Positions 6,788-15,879 of a stretch of 57,663 nucleotides of DNA are shown here, piece after piece (the first letter of the stretch is position 1; each line of letters opens with the position of its first letter). The stretch lies in contig JAZUQQ010000048.1 of the NCBI GenBank assembly GCA_045605765.1, positions 1 to 57,663 on the forward strand, in the 5' to 3' direction. Position numbers and translations under genes: made by a program. Below the pieces are notes generated by a model. The model was not told where the DNA came from and ran no database searches. It was given only the letters and a program-made list of their open reading frames with translations. The DNA comes from SIG672 sp045605765 (lineage in GTDB: Bacteria; Bacillota; Clostridia; Oscillospirales; CAG-272).

Positions 6788-8707
6788 TTAAACGTCGAGA
6801 TTTGTAACGTAAACTGCGTTCTGCTCGATGAACTCTCGGCGCGGTTCCACCTTTTCTCCCATAAGTACCGAGAAAATCTCATCTGCTTTGAGTGCGTCGT
6901 CGATAGTCACACGAAGCAAAGTTCTCGTTTCGGGATTCATCGTAGTTTCCCACAGCTGCTCGGGATTCATCTCACCGAGACCCTTATATCTGCTTGCTTC
7001 TACGTTCTTTTCCCCAAGCTCCTTGATATAAACATCTCTTTCTTCCTCGGTAAACGCGTATCTTACCTGTTTTCCCTTGAAAACCTTGAAAAGAGGAGGC
7101 TGAGCTAGGTAGATATGTCCGTCCTCGATGAGCTTTCTCATATGACGGAAGAAGAATGTAAGAAGAAGTATCTGGATATGCGCTCCGTCGATATCGGCAT
7201 CGGCCATTATGATTATCTTGCCGTATCTGAGCTTTGAAATATCAAGCTCCGAGCCGATTCCACATCCGATAGCCTGAATTATGGGTATAAGCTGAGTATT
7301 CGAATATATCTTATCAAGACGACTCTTCTCTACGTTAAGAACCTTACCTCTCATCGGAAGTATCGCCTGAAATTTACTGTTACGCCCGTCCTTTGCCGAA
7401 CCGCCTGCCGAGTTACCCTCTACGAGATAGAGCTCAGTGACCTCTGCGTTCTTTTCTTGACAATCCCACAGCTTTCCGGGAAGTCCGCCGCTTTCAAGCG
7501 CACCCTTACGTCTTGTCAGCTCTCTTGCCTTTCTCGCTGCCTCTCTCGCGCGTGCCGCTGCAAGAGATTTATCGAGTATCGCCTTGCATATAGACGGATT
7601 TTCTTCCATAAATTCGGTAAGCTTTTCGGTAACTACCGAGTCAACGAAGGATCTGATATCCGCATTTCCGAGCTTAGTTTTAGTCTGACCCTCAAACTGA
7701 GCGTTTTGAAGCTTGACCGAAACGACCGCGCAAAGTCCTTCCCTGACGTCCTCACCCGAAAGATTCTTATCCGCATCTTTAAGGAAATTATGTCTTCTCG
7801 CAAACTCATTCATAACCTTCGTAAGCGCAGATTTAAAGCCCATCTCGTGCATACCGCCCTCGATGGTATTAATATTGTTTGCGAATGTCATAAGAGTTTC
7901 ATTATAAGTGTCGTTATACTGGAGAGCAATTTCAAGCGAGGTCATTCCCTTTTTACCTGTAATTAGTATAGGATCGGGATTTATATTCTCGCAGTGCTTG
8001 ATCGAGTTCAGATACTCAACAAACGATACGACTCCGCCCTCATAGTGAAGTACGTTTTCAATAGGCTCTTCCTCTCTTTCGTCGCGGAAGATTATCTTGA
8101 TTCCCGCGTTGAGGAACGCCTGCTCACGAAGTCTGTTAATAAGCACGCCGTAATCAAATACGACCTCATCGAATATTTCAGGGTCAGGCTTAAAGCGCAC
8201 GTAAAGACCTTTATCTTCGGTATTTCCAAGCTTTTCAAAGCCTTTTATTACCTTTCCTCGTTCAAAGGATTCGGTAAATTTCTCTCCATTATAGTTATCT
8301 TCATATATCAACCACTCAGAAAGAGCGTTAACGACCGACGCGCCGACTCCGTGAAGACCTCCCGAAATAGCGTATCCGTCGCCTCCGAATTTACCACCCG
8401 CATGAAGAACGGTAAATATGACCTCAGGAGTCGGAAGATTCATCTTCGGATTAAGCGCAGAAGGTACTCCTCGTCCGTTATCCTGAACTGAACAGCTTCC
8501 GTCACCGTGAAGTATTACAGTTATCTCGTTACAGTGTCCTGCAAGAGCCTCGTCTATCGAGTTGTCCACTATCTCGTAAACGAGATGGTGAAGTCCTCGG
8601 ATAGATGTTGAGCCAATGTACATACCCGGTCTTTTTCTAACCGCTTCAAGTCCTTCAAGAACTTGTATTTGGTTTTCATCGTACTGCATATTTGTCTTGT
8701 TTTCCAT
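6788..8707 (-). CDS. gyrB: DNA gyrase subunit B
   Basis: The product is 639 aa from the ATG at 8707, chosen over an upstream in-frame start at 8755 because CGGAG lies 6-7 nt before it. It is the ATPase subunit of gyrase: GHKL ATPase domain (EIVDNSIDEALAG, NGRGVP, GLHGVGASVVNALS), transducer, then TOPRIM domain (ELYLVEGNSAGGSAKDGR, IIIMADADIDGAHI) and C-terminal YKGLGEMNPEQLWETTMNP. Length is normal. It lies between recF and gyrA on the same strand. The leader contains a family C hairpin that ends just before the Shine-Dalgarno. Confidence 0.97.
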   Translation of the reverse strand: MENKTNMQYDENQIQVLEGLEAVRKRPGMYIGSTSIRGLHHLVYEIVDNSIDEALAGHCNEITVILHGDGSCSVQDNGRGVPSALNPKMNLPTPEVIFTVLHAGGKFGGDGYAISGGLHGVGASVVNALSEWLIYEDNYNGEKFTESFERGKVIKGFEKLGNTEDKGLYVRFKPDPEIFDEVVFDYGVLINRLREQAFLNAGIKIIFRDEREEEPIENVLHYEGGVVSFVEYLNSIKHCENINPDPILITGKKGMTSLEIALQYNDTYNETLMTFANNINTIEGGMHEMGFKSALTKVMNEFARRHNFLKDADKNLSGEDVREGLCAVVSVKLQNAQFEGQTKTKLGNADIRSFVDSVVTEKLTEFMEENPSICKAILDKSLAAARAREAARKARELTRRKGALESGGLPGKLWDCQEKNAEVTELYLVEGNSAGGSAKDGRNSKFQAILPMRGKVLNVEKSRLDKIYSNTQLIPIIQAIGCGIGSELDISKLRYGKIIIMADADIDGAHIQILLLTFFFRHMRKLIEDGHIYLAQPPLFKVFKGKQVRYAFTEEERDVYIKELGEKNVEASRYKGLGEMNPEQLWETTMNPETRTLLRVTIDDALKADEIFSVLMGEKVEPRREFIEQNAVYVTNLDV

Positions 8708-8713
8708 TTTTTC

Positions 8714-8766
8714 TCCGCAGAAAACTTTTTGTAAAAAGTTTTCCGCACCTTTCAAAAACTTTAGTT
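8714..8766 (-). repeat. Family C SD-hairpin element in the gyrB leader
   Basis: On the minus strand: AAAGTTTTTGAAAGGT, then a hairpin with arms GCGGAAAACTTTTT and AAAAAGTTTTCTGC (8716-8745, loop TAC). The 3' arm runs into CGGAG, the ribosome site of gyrB, so folding would partly sequester it. Confidence 0.8.
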
Positions 8767-8797
8767 AAATAATTTATACGTATTCTGCACTTCGCAC

Positions 8798-9865
8798 TTA
8801 ATACTCATATCGTCCATTTTTACACTGTATCATCTTCGCGCCGCGTATCTTATTCCGCTCACACGAGGTAACGATCACCTGCCTGCCCGAAATACGCGAA
8901 ACTATAAAGTCGCGCCTGTTTTCGTCGAGCTCGGAGAGCACGTCGTCAAGCAGGAATACAGGATATTCGCCGCTCTCCTGCTTTGAAAGCTCCCCCTCAG
9001 AAAGCTTAAACGCAAGAGCAAGACTTCTTTGTTGCCCCTGTGAGGCAAAATTCTTCGCCTCGCGCGAGTTTAAAAGTATATCCAGATCATCTTTATGCGG
9101 ACCGAAAAGAGTCGTCCCAAAACGAATTTCTCGCTCAATAGACGAGGTGAACATTTTAACGTAAGTATCCTCGTCGCAGTATGACCTGTAATATATTTCA
9201 GGCTTTTCCCTGCCCGAAGTCATATCAGAAAATATTTCAGAAACTGCTGCTCCAAGTTTTTCAACGTAGTCGTTTCTCATTTTAGATATTATGGCAGCTT
9301 CCTTTGAAAGAGAAAGAGACCAGACCTCTATTGAAGGATCAGCGCTTCCCCTATCTTTTGCAAGAGCGATCAGATTGTTTCTCTGAACGAGCGCGCGTGT
9401 ATATCTTTGGAGAGAGGCTATATAAATGGGAGATATCTGCGAGATAGCCGAGTCAAGAAATCTTCTGCGGAACTGCGGAGAGCTTTTTACTATCTGTAAA
9501 TGCTCGGGAGTAAACAGAACTGTGCGAAAATTACCGATAAACTCGCTCATTTTCGTCACGGGAACGCGATTTTTATCGCATACCTTTCCCCCGCTTCTTA
9601 AATATTTGATTCCCAGCGAGACCTCACTTCTTGCTAACGTCTCGTATACTACCCTTACCGATGCCTGCTCACTTTCAAACGCGATAAAATCCTTCTCATG
9701 AAAGGTTCGGTGGCTACGACCCTGTGAGCAGAGGTATATACCCTCGATCGCGTTCGTCTTACCCTCGGCATTTTCTCCGTATATCACGTTTATTTCAGGC
9801 GAAAACTCGATAGTCTGATCTTCTATATTGCGAAACTGTCTGTAAACAGACCTTTTGCAGATCAT
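8798..9865 (-). CDS. recF: DNA replication and repair protein RecF
   Basis: The 355-aa protein is an SMC-like ATPase that loads RecA at single-strand gaps. Walker A is GENAEGKTN near residue 34, the signature region is SQGQQRSLALAFKL, and Walker B is PVFLLDDVLSELD. Length matches RecF. Its ATG lies 2 bp after the dnaN stop, so the S4-domain gene yaaA that sits between these genes in Bacillus is absent. Translation is probably coupled to dnaN. Confidence 0.96.
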   Translation of the reverse strand: MICKRSVYRQFRNIEDQTIEFSPEINVIYGENAEGKTNAIEGIYLCSQGRSHRTFHEKDFIAFESEQASVRVVYETLARSEVSLGIKYLRSGGKVCDKNRVPVTKMSEFIGNFRTVLFTPEHLQIVKSSPQFRRRFLDSAISQISPIYIASLQRYTRALVQRNNLIALAKDRGSADPSIEVWSLSLSKEAAIISKMRNDYVEKLGAAVSEIFSDMTSGREKPEIYYRSYCDEDTYVKMFTSSIEREIRFGTTLFGPHKDDLDILLNSREAKNFASQGQQRSLALAFKLSEGELSKQESGEYPVFLLDDVLSELDENRRDFIVSRISGRQVIVTSCERNKIRGAKMIQCKNGRYEY

Positions 9866-9867
9866 AC

Positions 9868-11025
9868 TCAGTTCATCTTAACAGGGCTTACCATATAGAG
9901 GTATCTTTCGCCCTTTTCTGCGGTTTCGCCGTCAGGCTCGATTATTATACTCATAAGAGGATTGTTAAGGGTTATCTTAACGCTTTCGCTGTCTGCCGAG
10001 CGGAACGCGTCGATAAGGAAACGGCAGTTAAAGCCGATAAGCAGGTCGTCACCCTCTTTATCTATTGCCACTTCATCGTAAACACTTCCTGTGACCGACG
10101 ACGAGCTTACTCTTATAACATCATCCACGAATTCGCATTTAACACAGCTCTTAGCCTGTCCGAGTGCTCTGTCCTCTGTAACGAGCGACGCTCTTTCAAG
10201 AGCGGAGATCATCGCGCTTCTCGATGCCCTTACCATAGTTTTTTGAGTTTTCGGAATAACTCTCTCGTAATCAATATACTGAGAGTCAATAAGACGTGAG
10301 AAGAATATCTTATCTTCAAATTTGAAGATAACGTGCTTTCTGGTAAGATATATCGTAACGATATCTTCTTTATCGGTAATAAGCTTCATTATCTGAGAAA
10401 GAGCCTTACCGGGAACGATAAAGGACATCTTGTCTCCGCTTTCCTCTGAGTTTTCTGTGGTGATATTTTCAATATCGCAGTTTTTCTCACGAAGCGCGAG
10501 TCTGTTACCGTCACAAGAAACAACTTTTATATTATTGTTAGTGATCTCAAAATACGCACCGCAGAGCATAGGGCGCTGATCGGTGACCGCTATGGCAAAA
10601 AACACCTGACCGATAAGCTTTTTAAGCACCGATGCCTCGATCTTAAATCCGCGTTCACCCGAAAGCATAGGAATACTGGGAAAATCATCGCCTGAAAGTG
10701 CGTGAAGCTCAAATTTAGCTCTTCCTCCAGTAATGGTAGCAAGCTTATTCTCACTGATATTTATAGTAACCTCACTGTCAGGCATAAGCTTTACTATTTT
10801 GCTTAGCTTAGACGCATTTATAACGTATCTTCCCGGCTTTTCAGTATTGCAGTCAACCGTACTCTGGAAGCCCTTTTCTGTGTCAAATGAGGTCATAACG
10901 CATTTTCCGCCATCGGCGTTAAAATAAATACCTTCTATTGCGGGAATAGTATTCTTTTCGGATACCGCGCACATAGCGTTGCTTATTACCTCTTCAAGAA
11001 CTGCTTTTTCAAACGTTACTTTCAT
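9868..11025 (-). CDS. dnaN: DNA polymerase III sliding clamp (beta subunit)
   Basis: The 385-aa product has the three repeated clamp domains and the C-terminal YLYMVSPVKMN, close to the conserved hydrophobic end YLIMPMRL of beta clamps. The clamp tethers the replicative polymerase to DNA. It follows remB after a 409-bp gap that contains the origin elements (DnaA boxes, trios, AT-rich DNA). Confidence 0.97.
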   Translation of the reverse strand: MKVTFEKAVLEEVISNAMCAVSEKNTIPAIEGIYFNADGGKCVMTSFDTEKGFQSTVDCNTEKPGRYVINASKLSKIVKLMPDSEVTINISENKLATITGGRAKFELHALSGDDFPSIPMLSGERGFKIEASVLKKLIGQVFFAIAVTDQRPMLCGAYFEITNNNIKVVSCDGNRLALREKNCDIENITTENSEESGDKMSFIVPGKALSQIMKLITDKEDIVTIYLTRKHVIFKFEDKIFFSRLIDSQYIDYERVIPKTQKTMVRASRSAMISALERASLVTEDRALGQAKSCVKCEFVDDVIRVSSSSVTGSVYDEVAIDKEGDDLLIGFNCRFLIDAFRSADSESVKITLNNPLMSIIIEPDGETAEKGERYLYMVSPVKMN

Positions 11026-11084
11026 CTTTGTTTTTCCTTTCGTAAAGCAAGGTTTTGCTTAGGCGGATTTTTCCGCGCACGTTT

Positions 11085-11269
11085 ATAGTTATAGATATAT
11101 AATTTATATTAGTAGAAGTAGTAGTAGAGTCTGTTGAAATTGTTGGAATTTCATTTTAACACCACAGCTTCCACGAAATTTTAAATATGTGACTGTTAGT
11201 GGGATTGAAGATTTTCTGTTTTTATCCTGTGGAAAAATTTTTAAGATTTTTCAGAGTAAGTTTTCCACA
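11085..11269. other. oriC: oriC unwinding region: DnaA boxes, DnaA-trios and AT-rich stretch
   Basis: On the minus strand, in the direction from dnaA to dnaN, come a DnaA box at 11269-11261 (TTTTCCACA on the plus strand), one at 11236-11228 (TGTGGAAAA on the plus strand), weak box-like sequences near 11140-11165, then triplets at 11127-11110 (plus strand TAGTAGAAGTAGTAGTAG), and an A/T-only-like stretch at about 11085-11109. DnaA-trios are the single-strand-binding triplets of the B. subtilis basal unwinding system and sit in the same place between dnaA and dnaN. This strongly marks where the duplex opens. The rest of 11026-11434 holds only an orphan family C repeat. Confidence 0.8.
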
Positions 11270-11375
11270 ATTAAATCAACAGGAAGTTAACAGGGTGAAT
11301 GTTGAAAAAAGATTAGCCTGTGCGACTTGGTTTGCCTCTGCGAATCACAACACAAGTTTATTTATTTCTTTTTCA

Positions 11376-11430
11376 TTAAAGTTTTTGGAAAGGTCTCGGC
11401 AAACCTTTTTACAAAAAAGTTTTCCGAGCG
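11376..11430 (+). repeat. Orphan family C hairpin element at the origin
   Basis: TTAAAGTTTTTGGAAAGGTC is followed by hairpin arms CTCGGCAAACC(T)n and AAAAAAGTTTTCCGAG (11395-11428). It faces plus, but no plus-strand gene follows, so this copy does not serve translation. It lies 5 bp from the remB stop. Confidence 0.75.
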
Positions 11431-11434
11431 TACC

Positions 11435-11677
11435 TTATAACGTTCTGCCGACGAGAGTATGGGAAGAAAGCTGGGAGAGATAAGTTTTATCTGTCGTTAC
11501 AACGAAGGATTTCGGAATATCGCGCACATCAGAGATAAGCTTTTTTTCAGCCTGAGAGGCTCTGAGAAAGCTTCTTGTATCAGGTGAAAGTGTTGACGTG
11601 TCCATATCGAATATTCCTATGATATCTTCGTTTTGAATAGAAATATTCTGTGACACACTGAGAAAAAGGTTTTTCAT
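11435..11677 (-). CDS. remB: RemB-like regulator (DUF370, extracellular matrix regulator family)
   Basis: The 80-aa product fits DUF370: beta-rich start, EDIIGIFDMDTSTLSPDTR at residues 17-35, then PKSFVVTT and a final YLSQLSSHTLVGR. In B. subtilis RemB (YaaB) lies in the same chromosomal cluster, between recF and gyrB, and its paralogue RemA activates matrix genes. Here the gene follows dnaA directly with a 4-bp ATGA overlap, so it is translationally coupled to dnaA. DNA binding is inferred from the family. Confidence 0.85.
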   Translation of the reverse strand: MKNLFLSVSQNISIQNEDIIGIFDMDTSTLSPDTRSFLRASQAEKKLISDVRDIPKSFVVTTDKTYLSQLSSHTLVGRTL

Positions 11678-13050
11678 TCGTTGAGTTCCTTAATTATATC
11701 ATTTATCTCGTTTCCTAAAAGATTTTTATCAAGATTTGACTTTATTGCCTCACACGAGGAAATTATCGTAGAGTGATCTCTATTGAACATTTTTCCGATA
11801 GCGGGATATGAAAGATCAAGCTCGGTCTTGATTATATACAGACATACGTTTCTCGCGTGACAGATCTGCTGCTGACGCTTTTTGCCGTATATATCGTCCT
11901 GAGGAATACCGTATCTCTTTGCCACAAGCGAAACTATTCGTTTTGCGGTCGCTTCCGGAGACTCGGAGCCACCGATAAATGCCGAAAGACATTCTTTAGC
12001 CATATCGAGAGTTATAGGCTTTCCTGATAGGAAGCTATGTGCACAAAGTCTTTTTATCGCGCCTTCAAGCTGTCTTATGTTCTGCTTAAGATTTTCAGCA
12101 ATAAAAGTAAGTACGTCGTCAGGAATCTTTACGTTCATCTTTTTCGACTTATTTTTAAGTATCGCTATTCTGAGTTCGAAATCCGGAGGTTGAACGTCAG
12201 CGATAAGACCGCTTTCGAATCTCGTTTTAAGTCTGTTTTCGAGAGTTTTTATTTCCTTAGGCGGACGGTCACTGGTCAGAATTATCTGTTTATTATTCTC
12301 GTAAAGCTCGTTGAAGGTATGGAAAAACTCCTCCTGAGTAGATTCTTTACCCGCGATAAATTGAATATCGTCGATAAGGAGCACGTCCGCTTTTCTGTAT
12401 TTGTGTCTGAATTCGGACTGCGAACCGTGTGAGATGCTTTCTATCATCTGGGTCATAAACTGCTCACCCTTAGTATAGATAATAGATATCTGAGGATTGT
12501 TTTTAACAAGCTCGTTTATTATCGCGTTAAGAAGGTGAGTTTTTCCAAGACCGGAATTTCCGTATATGAAAAGCGGATTATATTCGCAAGCGGTGTTTTT
12601 AGCTACCGCAATACACGCCGAATGAGCAAAATTATTTGACGAGCCGACTATGAAGTTTTCAAAGGTATATTCTGAATTAGACATTACCGTAGGAATTTCT
12701 GTATTTTGAGTAGTTACGGTAGCTTTAACGTCTTCTTTAACCTCGGAAAAAGATTCGCTCTTTACTTCGGTTTTTGATCCGCTGTCTTTTATATCCTCCC
12801 CTTCGGTTATAATATTTATTTCAGGTGCGTAATTAAGAAGTGTGTTAAAAGCGCGTTCAAGCTTATCCGCAAATCTTTTTTCTATAATTCCTTTTTTTAC
12901 AGAATTAGGGGTTTTTATAACTGCTCTTCTATCGTCGAGCAAAACGAGCTTAGCATCACCGAACCAAAGCTGGATACTAACTTGTGGCATACTGTCGTCT
13001 GTGAGTAAAAATTCTTTAACAGAATCCCATATAAAGTCAAGGTCTTGCAT
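11674..13050 (-). CDS. dnaA: Chromosomal replication initiator DnaA
   Basis: The 458-aa protein has the four DnaA domains: an N-terminal interaction domain, a variable linker (about residues 85-125, rich in Glu, Lys and Thr), the AAA+ domain with Walker A GNSGLGKTH and Walker B VLLIDDIQF, and the C-terminal HTH with the signature ending FNRDHSTI. It opens oriC and loads the helicase. The predicted species-specific box is TTTTCCACA. Confidence 0.98.
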   Translation of the reverse strand: MQDLDFIWDSVKEFLLTDDSMPQVSIQLWFGDAKLVLLDDRRAVIKTPNSVKKGIIEKRFADKLERAFNTLLNYAPEINIITEGEDIKDSGSKTEVKSESFSEVKEDVKATVTTQNTEIPTVMSNSEYTFENFIVGSSNNFAHSACIAVAKNTACEYNPLFIYGNSGLGKTHLLNAIINELVKNNPQISIIYTKGEQFMTQMIESISHGSQSEFRHKYRKADVLLIDDIQFIAGKESTQEEFFHTFNELYENNKQIILTSDRPPKEIKTLENRLKTRFESGLIADVQPPDFELRIAILKNKSKKMNVKIPDDVLTFIAENLKQNIRQLEGAIKRLCAHSFLSGKPITLDMAKECLSAFIGGSESPEATAKRIVSLVAKRYGIPQDDIYGKKRQQQICHARNVCLYIIKTELDLSYPAIGKMFNRDHSTIISSCEAIKSNLDKNLLGNEINDIIKELNE

Positions 13051-13117
13051 AAATTCTCCTTTCAGAGATTACCCGAAAAAAAGCGAGAAATCCCGATACT
13101 AATGTAATTATAAATAT

Positions 13118-13146
13118 ATTATAACATATAATGCAGATTTTTGCAA
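13118..13146 (-). promoter_or_regulatory. Predicted dnaA promoter
   Basis: On the minus strand TTGCAA (13146-13141) and TATAAT (13123-13118) are 17 bp apart, about 65 bp before the dnaA ATG. The surrounding 13105-13200 is extremely AT-rich. I see no perfect DnaA box in 13051-13754. Confidence 0.65.
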
Positions 13147-13229
13147 GAGGAAAAACAATATTTTACTATATATATTATATATTATATTATAAAGTTGAAA
13201 TCGTAATAAAAAAATCAGATCTGCTTAGT

Positions 13230-13381
13230 GTGATACTCTTATTGGAGTATCACGCCGATTCTATTGATACGCAGTGATACTGGTCTTATTGTGAGTGATA
13301 TTCGCTACGCGAGTTTAGGGCGAATAGAATATAACTGAATCCGCAAGGCTTCAATATCCTGTCGCCACGCGACAATATCAC
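13230..13381. repeat. Family B micro-hairpin element, copy 1 (GTGATATT/AATATCAC separators)
   Basis: The first hairpin is GTGATACTC/GAGTATCAC (13230-13253, loop TTATTG). Then GTGATATT at 13295-13302, TCGC/GCGA with loop TAC, a core beginning GTTTAGGGCGAATAGAATAT, GTCGC/GCGAC with loop CAC at 13361-13373, and the inverted separator AATATCAC at 13374-13381. A homologous copy lies at 43505-43664. It sits between the dnaA and rpmH promoters. A further loose inverted repeat AGAGAGAG...CTCTCTCT spans about 13399-13439. The 704-bp gap holds no other gene. Confidence 0.8.
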
Positions 13382-13615
13382 TCATATAAAGCAGAAAAGA
13401 GAGAGCTTCGCGGAATTTTACTTTATCGGTACTCTCTCTTCTATTTTTATCGACAGTTTCGCATTTCTTTAACAAATGCAAGTGATATGCCCATACCCTT
13501 ATAAAATTTCTCTGATAAGAATATCTCGCCTTACGGTTTTGTTATTTATTTTTATAGATTTTTATAGAAAATAAAGAAAAAATAAAGAAAATAAGGATAA
13601 ATTTGAAAAAAGGAC

Positions 13616-13645
13616 TTGACAAAAGGGTGGAAAAAGTTATATAAT
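13616..13645 (+). promoter_or_regulatory. Promoter of the rpmH operon
   Basis: TTGACA (13616-13621) and TATAAT (13640-13645) with an 18-bp spacer. The transcript would start near 13652, about 100 nt before rpmH. Confidence 0.8.
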
Positions 13646-13754
13646 AGGAAGCGTCGCAGAAAAACCGACGGAAGATCGCGTCGGGATCCGTACCAAAAAG
13701 AGAATATCGGATTTAAAATAAACGAATGCACAGTAGTGAACGGAGGTGCAAATA

Positions 13755-13889
13755 ATGGTAAGAACCTATCAGCCTAAGAAACGTCAGGCACAGAAGGAGC
13801 ACGGTTTCAGAAAAAGAATGAGAACCAAGAACGGACGCAAAGTACTTAAAAGACGCCGTCAGAAGGGTAGAGAGACTCTTTCTTACTAA
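13755..13889 (+). CDS. rpmH: 50S ribosomal protein L34
   Basis: This 44-aa, strongly basic protein starts MVRTYQPKKRQ and ends RETLSY, with the L34 core HGFRKRMRTKNGRKVLKRRR. A GGAGG lies 8 nt before the ATG. It is the canonical first gene of the rpmH-rnpA-yidD-yidC-jag cluster beside oriC. Confidence 0.97.
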   Translation: MVRTYQPKKRQAQKEHGFRKRMRTKNGRKVLKRRRQKGRETLSY

Positions 13890-13912
13890 GCTTTATCAGA
13901 GCAAAAGAAAAG

Positions 13913-13944
13913 ACCGCCGATTCCTCATCGGGGGTTTTTATTTT
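13913..13944 (+). terminator. Partial terminator between rpmH and rnpA
   Basis: ACCGCCGAT (13913-13921) pairs imperfectly with ATCGGGGGT (13927-13935), followed by TTTTATTTT. It probably attenuates read-through into rnpA, giving more L34 than RNase P protein. Confidence 0.6.
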
Positions 13945-14062
13945 AAAAAGAGAAACACAAAAATAATTGTTTTTTAAGTACGCGCTTTGCGAAATTTTTT
14001 AAGATGACTGCGACACTTTCGTAAAGAATTATTATAGGCGAAAAAAGAAAGTGGATATAGGT

Positions 14063-14461
14063 ATGAAGATATATTCGATACGTGAAAATCACCTCTTTTC
14101 AAAAGCGTATAAAAGTGAAAAAGTAGTGAAAAAACGTATAGTTCTTTACGTTTTGCCTGATAAAAATGCGTTTCTTATTAAAAAGCAAAACCCTCTCAAA
14201 GAAAATCTCAACCGTGTAGGTATAACCGCGTCAAAAAAAATCGGGGGCGCGGTTCAGAGAAACCGTGCGAAGCGTGTGATAAGAGAGGCTTACAGGCGAC
14301 TTGAAAGAGAGAATAATATCAAAAAAGGATTTTTAGTCGTTATTGCGGCACGCGGTGCGGCGGTATATGCTAAGAGCGGTGATATTTACTCAGAGCTTCT
14401 TGACGCATCAAAGCGACTCGGTCTCGTTTTGCAGGACGGAGCTACGGAGAATGAAAGTTGA
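14063..14461 (+). CDS. rnpA: Ribonuclease P protein component
   Basis: The product is 132 aa from the ATG at 14063 (a GTG at 14051 is also in frame). It is the basic protein subunit of RNase P, which matures tRNA 5' ends. The RNR motif NRAKRVIREAYRRLE lies in the middle, preceded by NRVGITASKKIGGAV. The stop overlaps the yidD start by 4 bp. Confidence 0.95.
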   Translation: MKIYSIRENHLFSKAYKSEKVVKKRIVLYVLPDKNAFLIKKQNPLKENLNRVGITASKKIGGAVQRNRAKRVIREAYRRLERENNIKKGFLVVIAARGAAVYAKSGDIYSELLDASKRLGLVLQDGATENES

Positions 14462-14718
14462 AAAAATACGGATTTTACGGCGATAATATCGTAATACTTT
14501 TCATAAAGTTTTACAGAAAATTTATCTCACCGTATAAAAAGCCCTGTTGCAGATTTACACCAAGCTGCTCACAGTACGCGCTTGATGCGGTACGCGAGTG
14601 GGGTGTTATATTCGGTCTTTCACTTGCCTTTTGGCGTATTCTCAGATGCAATCCGTTTTCTAAGGGAGGACAGGACCCTGTTCCCGAAAATCCTTTTAAA
14701 AAGAGGAAAAACGGGTAA
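14458..14718 (+). CDS. yidD: Membrane protein insertion efficiency factor YidD
   Basis: The 86-aa protein begins at TTG (14458) within a TTGA overlap with the rnpA stop; GGAG lies 9 nt upstream and no ATG is available. It has the family signature: hydrophobic helix, then SPYKKPCCRFTPSCSQYALDA, then LRCNPFSKGGQDPVP. It helps YidC- and Sec-dependent insertion at the membrane. Confidence 0.95.
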   Translation: MKKYGFYGDNIVILFIKFYRKFISPYKKPCCRFTPSCSQYALDAVREWGVIFGLSLAFWRILRCNPFSKGGQDPVPENPFKKRKNG

Positions 14719-14751
14719 AAATCCCGAAAATAATCGAAAAGGAATGAAGTA

Positions 14752-15837
14752 ATGTTTGATTGGCTTCTTGAACTGTTTGGAACAGTTCTGAGGTTTTTTA
14801 ACGACCTCACAAACAGTTATCTTATTGCTATTATTCTTTTTGCTATCCTGACCAAAATTCTTCTTTTCCCGCTGTCGATAAAGCAGCAGAAGAACTCGGT
14901 AAAGCAGGCAACACTTCGCCCGAAGGAAATGGCAATAAGAAAAAAGTACAATGGAAACACCGATCCTCAGATGCAGAGAAAAATGCAGGAAGAAATAAGT
15001 GAGCTTTATCAGAAGGAAGGCTTTAACCCTATGGGCGGATGTCTCCCCCTTCTCGTTCAGTTCCCTCTTATCATCGCGATTTATAACGTTATCAGAAACC
15101 CTCTGCGCTATATCTGCGGTGTCGGTAAGGATGCTATTGCAAAGATACTCGAAGCGGCAAGAGAATTTTATCCCAAAGCGACCGAAATAAATCTCGTGTC
15201 TATCCTTAACGGAGAACACGGAGATGCTATTAAGATCGCCGCAGAAGAAAAACTCGGCGGAGCTATTGAGTTTATTCACGAGCTTCCCGATTTCACCATT
15301 TTCGGAGGCTTTGATCTGAGTATAACCCCTTCGCTAAGAGAAAATTATATTTATCTGCTTATTCCGCTTATTACGGGTATAGTTTCTTATTTCAGTATGA
15401 GGCTTACCAAGAAGCTTTCCTATCAGGGAGTTCAAAATGAAGGTGCAGACGGAGCGGCAAAGACTTCTAACCTTATTATGGATCTTATGATGCCCGTAAT
15501 GAGCGTTTCAATGACCTTCCTCTTCCCTGCTATGCTCGGTATTTACTGGATATTCCAGAGCATACTAGGCGTGCTTCAACAGATTGTTCTTAAAGCTATG
15601 TATCCTCTCCCGAAATTTACCGAGGAAGATTACAAAAATGCAGAGCGCGAGATCAACGGCAAAGGCTCAAAGAAGTATAAAAATAATTCAAGACCTGCAC
15701 CCGCGCCAGGCATCTATCGCTCACTTCATAATATAGACGACGATGAGGTCTATACTATTCCAGACAAAACTAAAAAGAGCGCGTCCGAAGCTCCGAAGCT
15801 TAAACAGGACAACCCAGATCACAAAAAGAAACAGTAA
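14752..15837 (+). CDS. yidC: Membrane protein insertase YidC/Oxa1
   Basis: The 361-aa integral membrane protein opens with a hydrophobic segment, followed by the YidC2 core: LIAIILFAILTKILLFPLS, KYNGNTDPQMQRKMQEEI, GCLPLLVQFPLIIAIY and a later group of transmembrane helices ending near residue 285. No lipobox is seen. The C-terminal 75 residues are charged and basic, as in Gram-positive homologues that contact the ribosome. A 100-residue loop between the first helices is somewhat long. Confidence 0.95.
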   Translation: MFDWLLELFGTVLRFFNDLTNSYLIAIILFAILTKILLFPLSIKQQKNSVKQATLRPKEMAIRKKYNGNTDPQMQRKMQEEISELYQKEGFNPMGGCLPLLVQFPLIIAIYNVIRNPLRYICGVGKDAIAKILEAAREFYPKATEINLVSILNGEHGDAIKIAAEEKLGGAIEFIHELPDFTIFGGFDLSITPSLRENYIYLLIPLITGIVSYFSMRLTKKLSYQGVQNEGADGAAKTSNLIMDLMMPVMSVSMTFLFPAMLGIYWIFQSILGVLQQIVLKAMYPLPKFTEEDYKNAEREINGKGSKKYKNNSRPAPAPGIYRSLHNIDDDEVYTIPDKTKKSASEAPKLKQDNPDHKKKQ

Positions 15838-15879
15838 AACTCATTAGTTTGACACATTGAAAGGAAATTTCATATAAAA

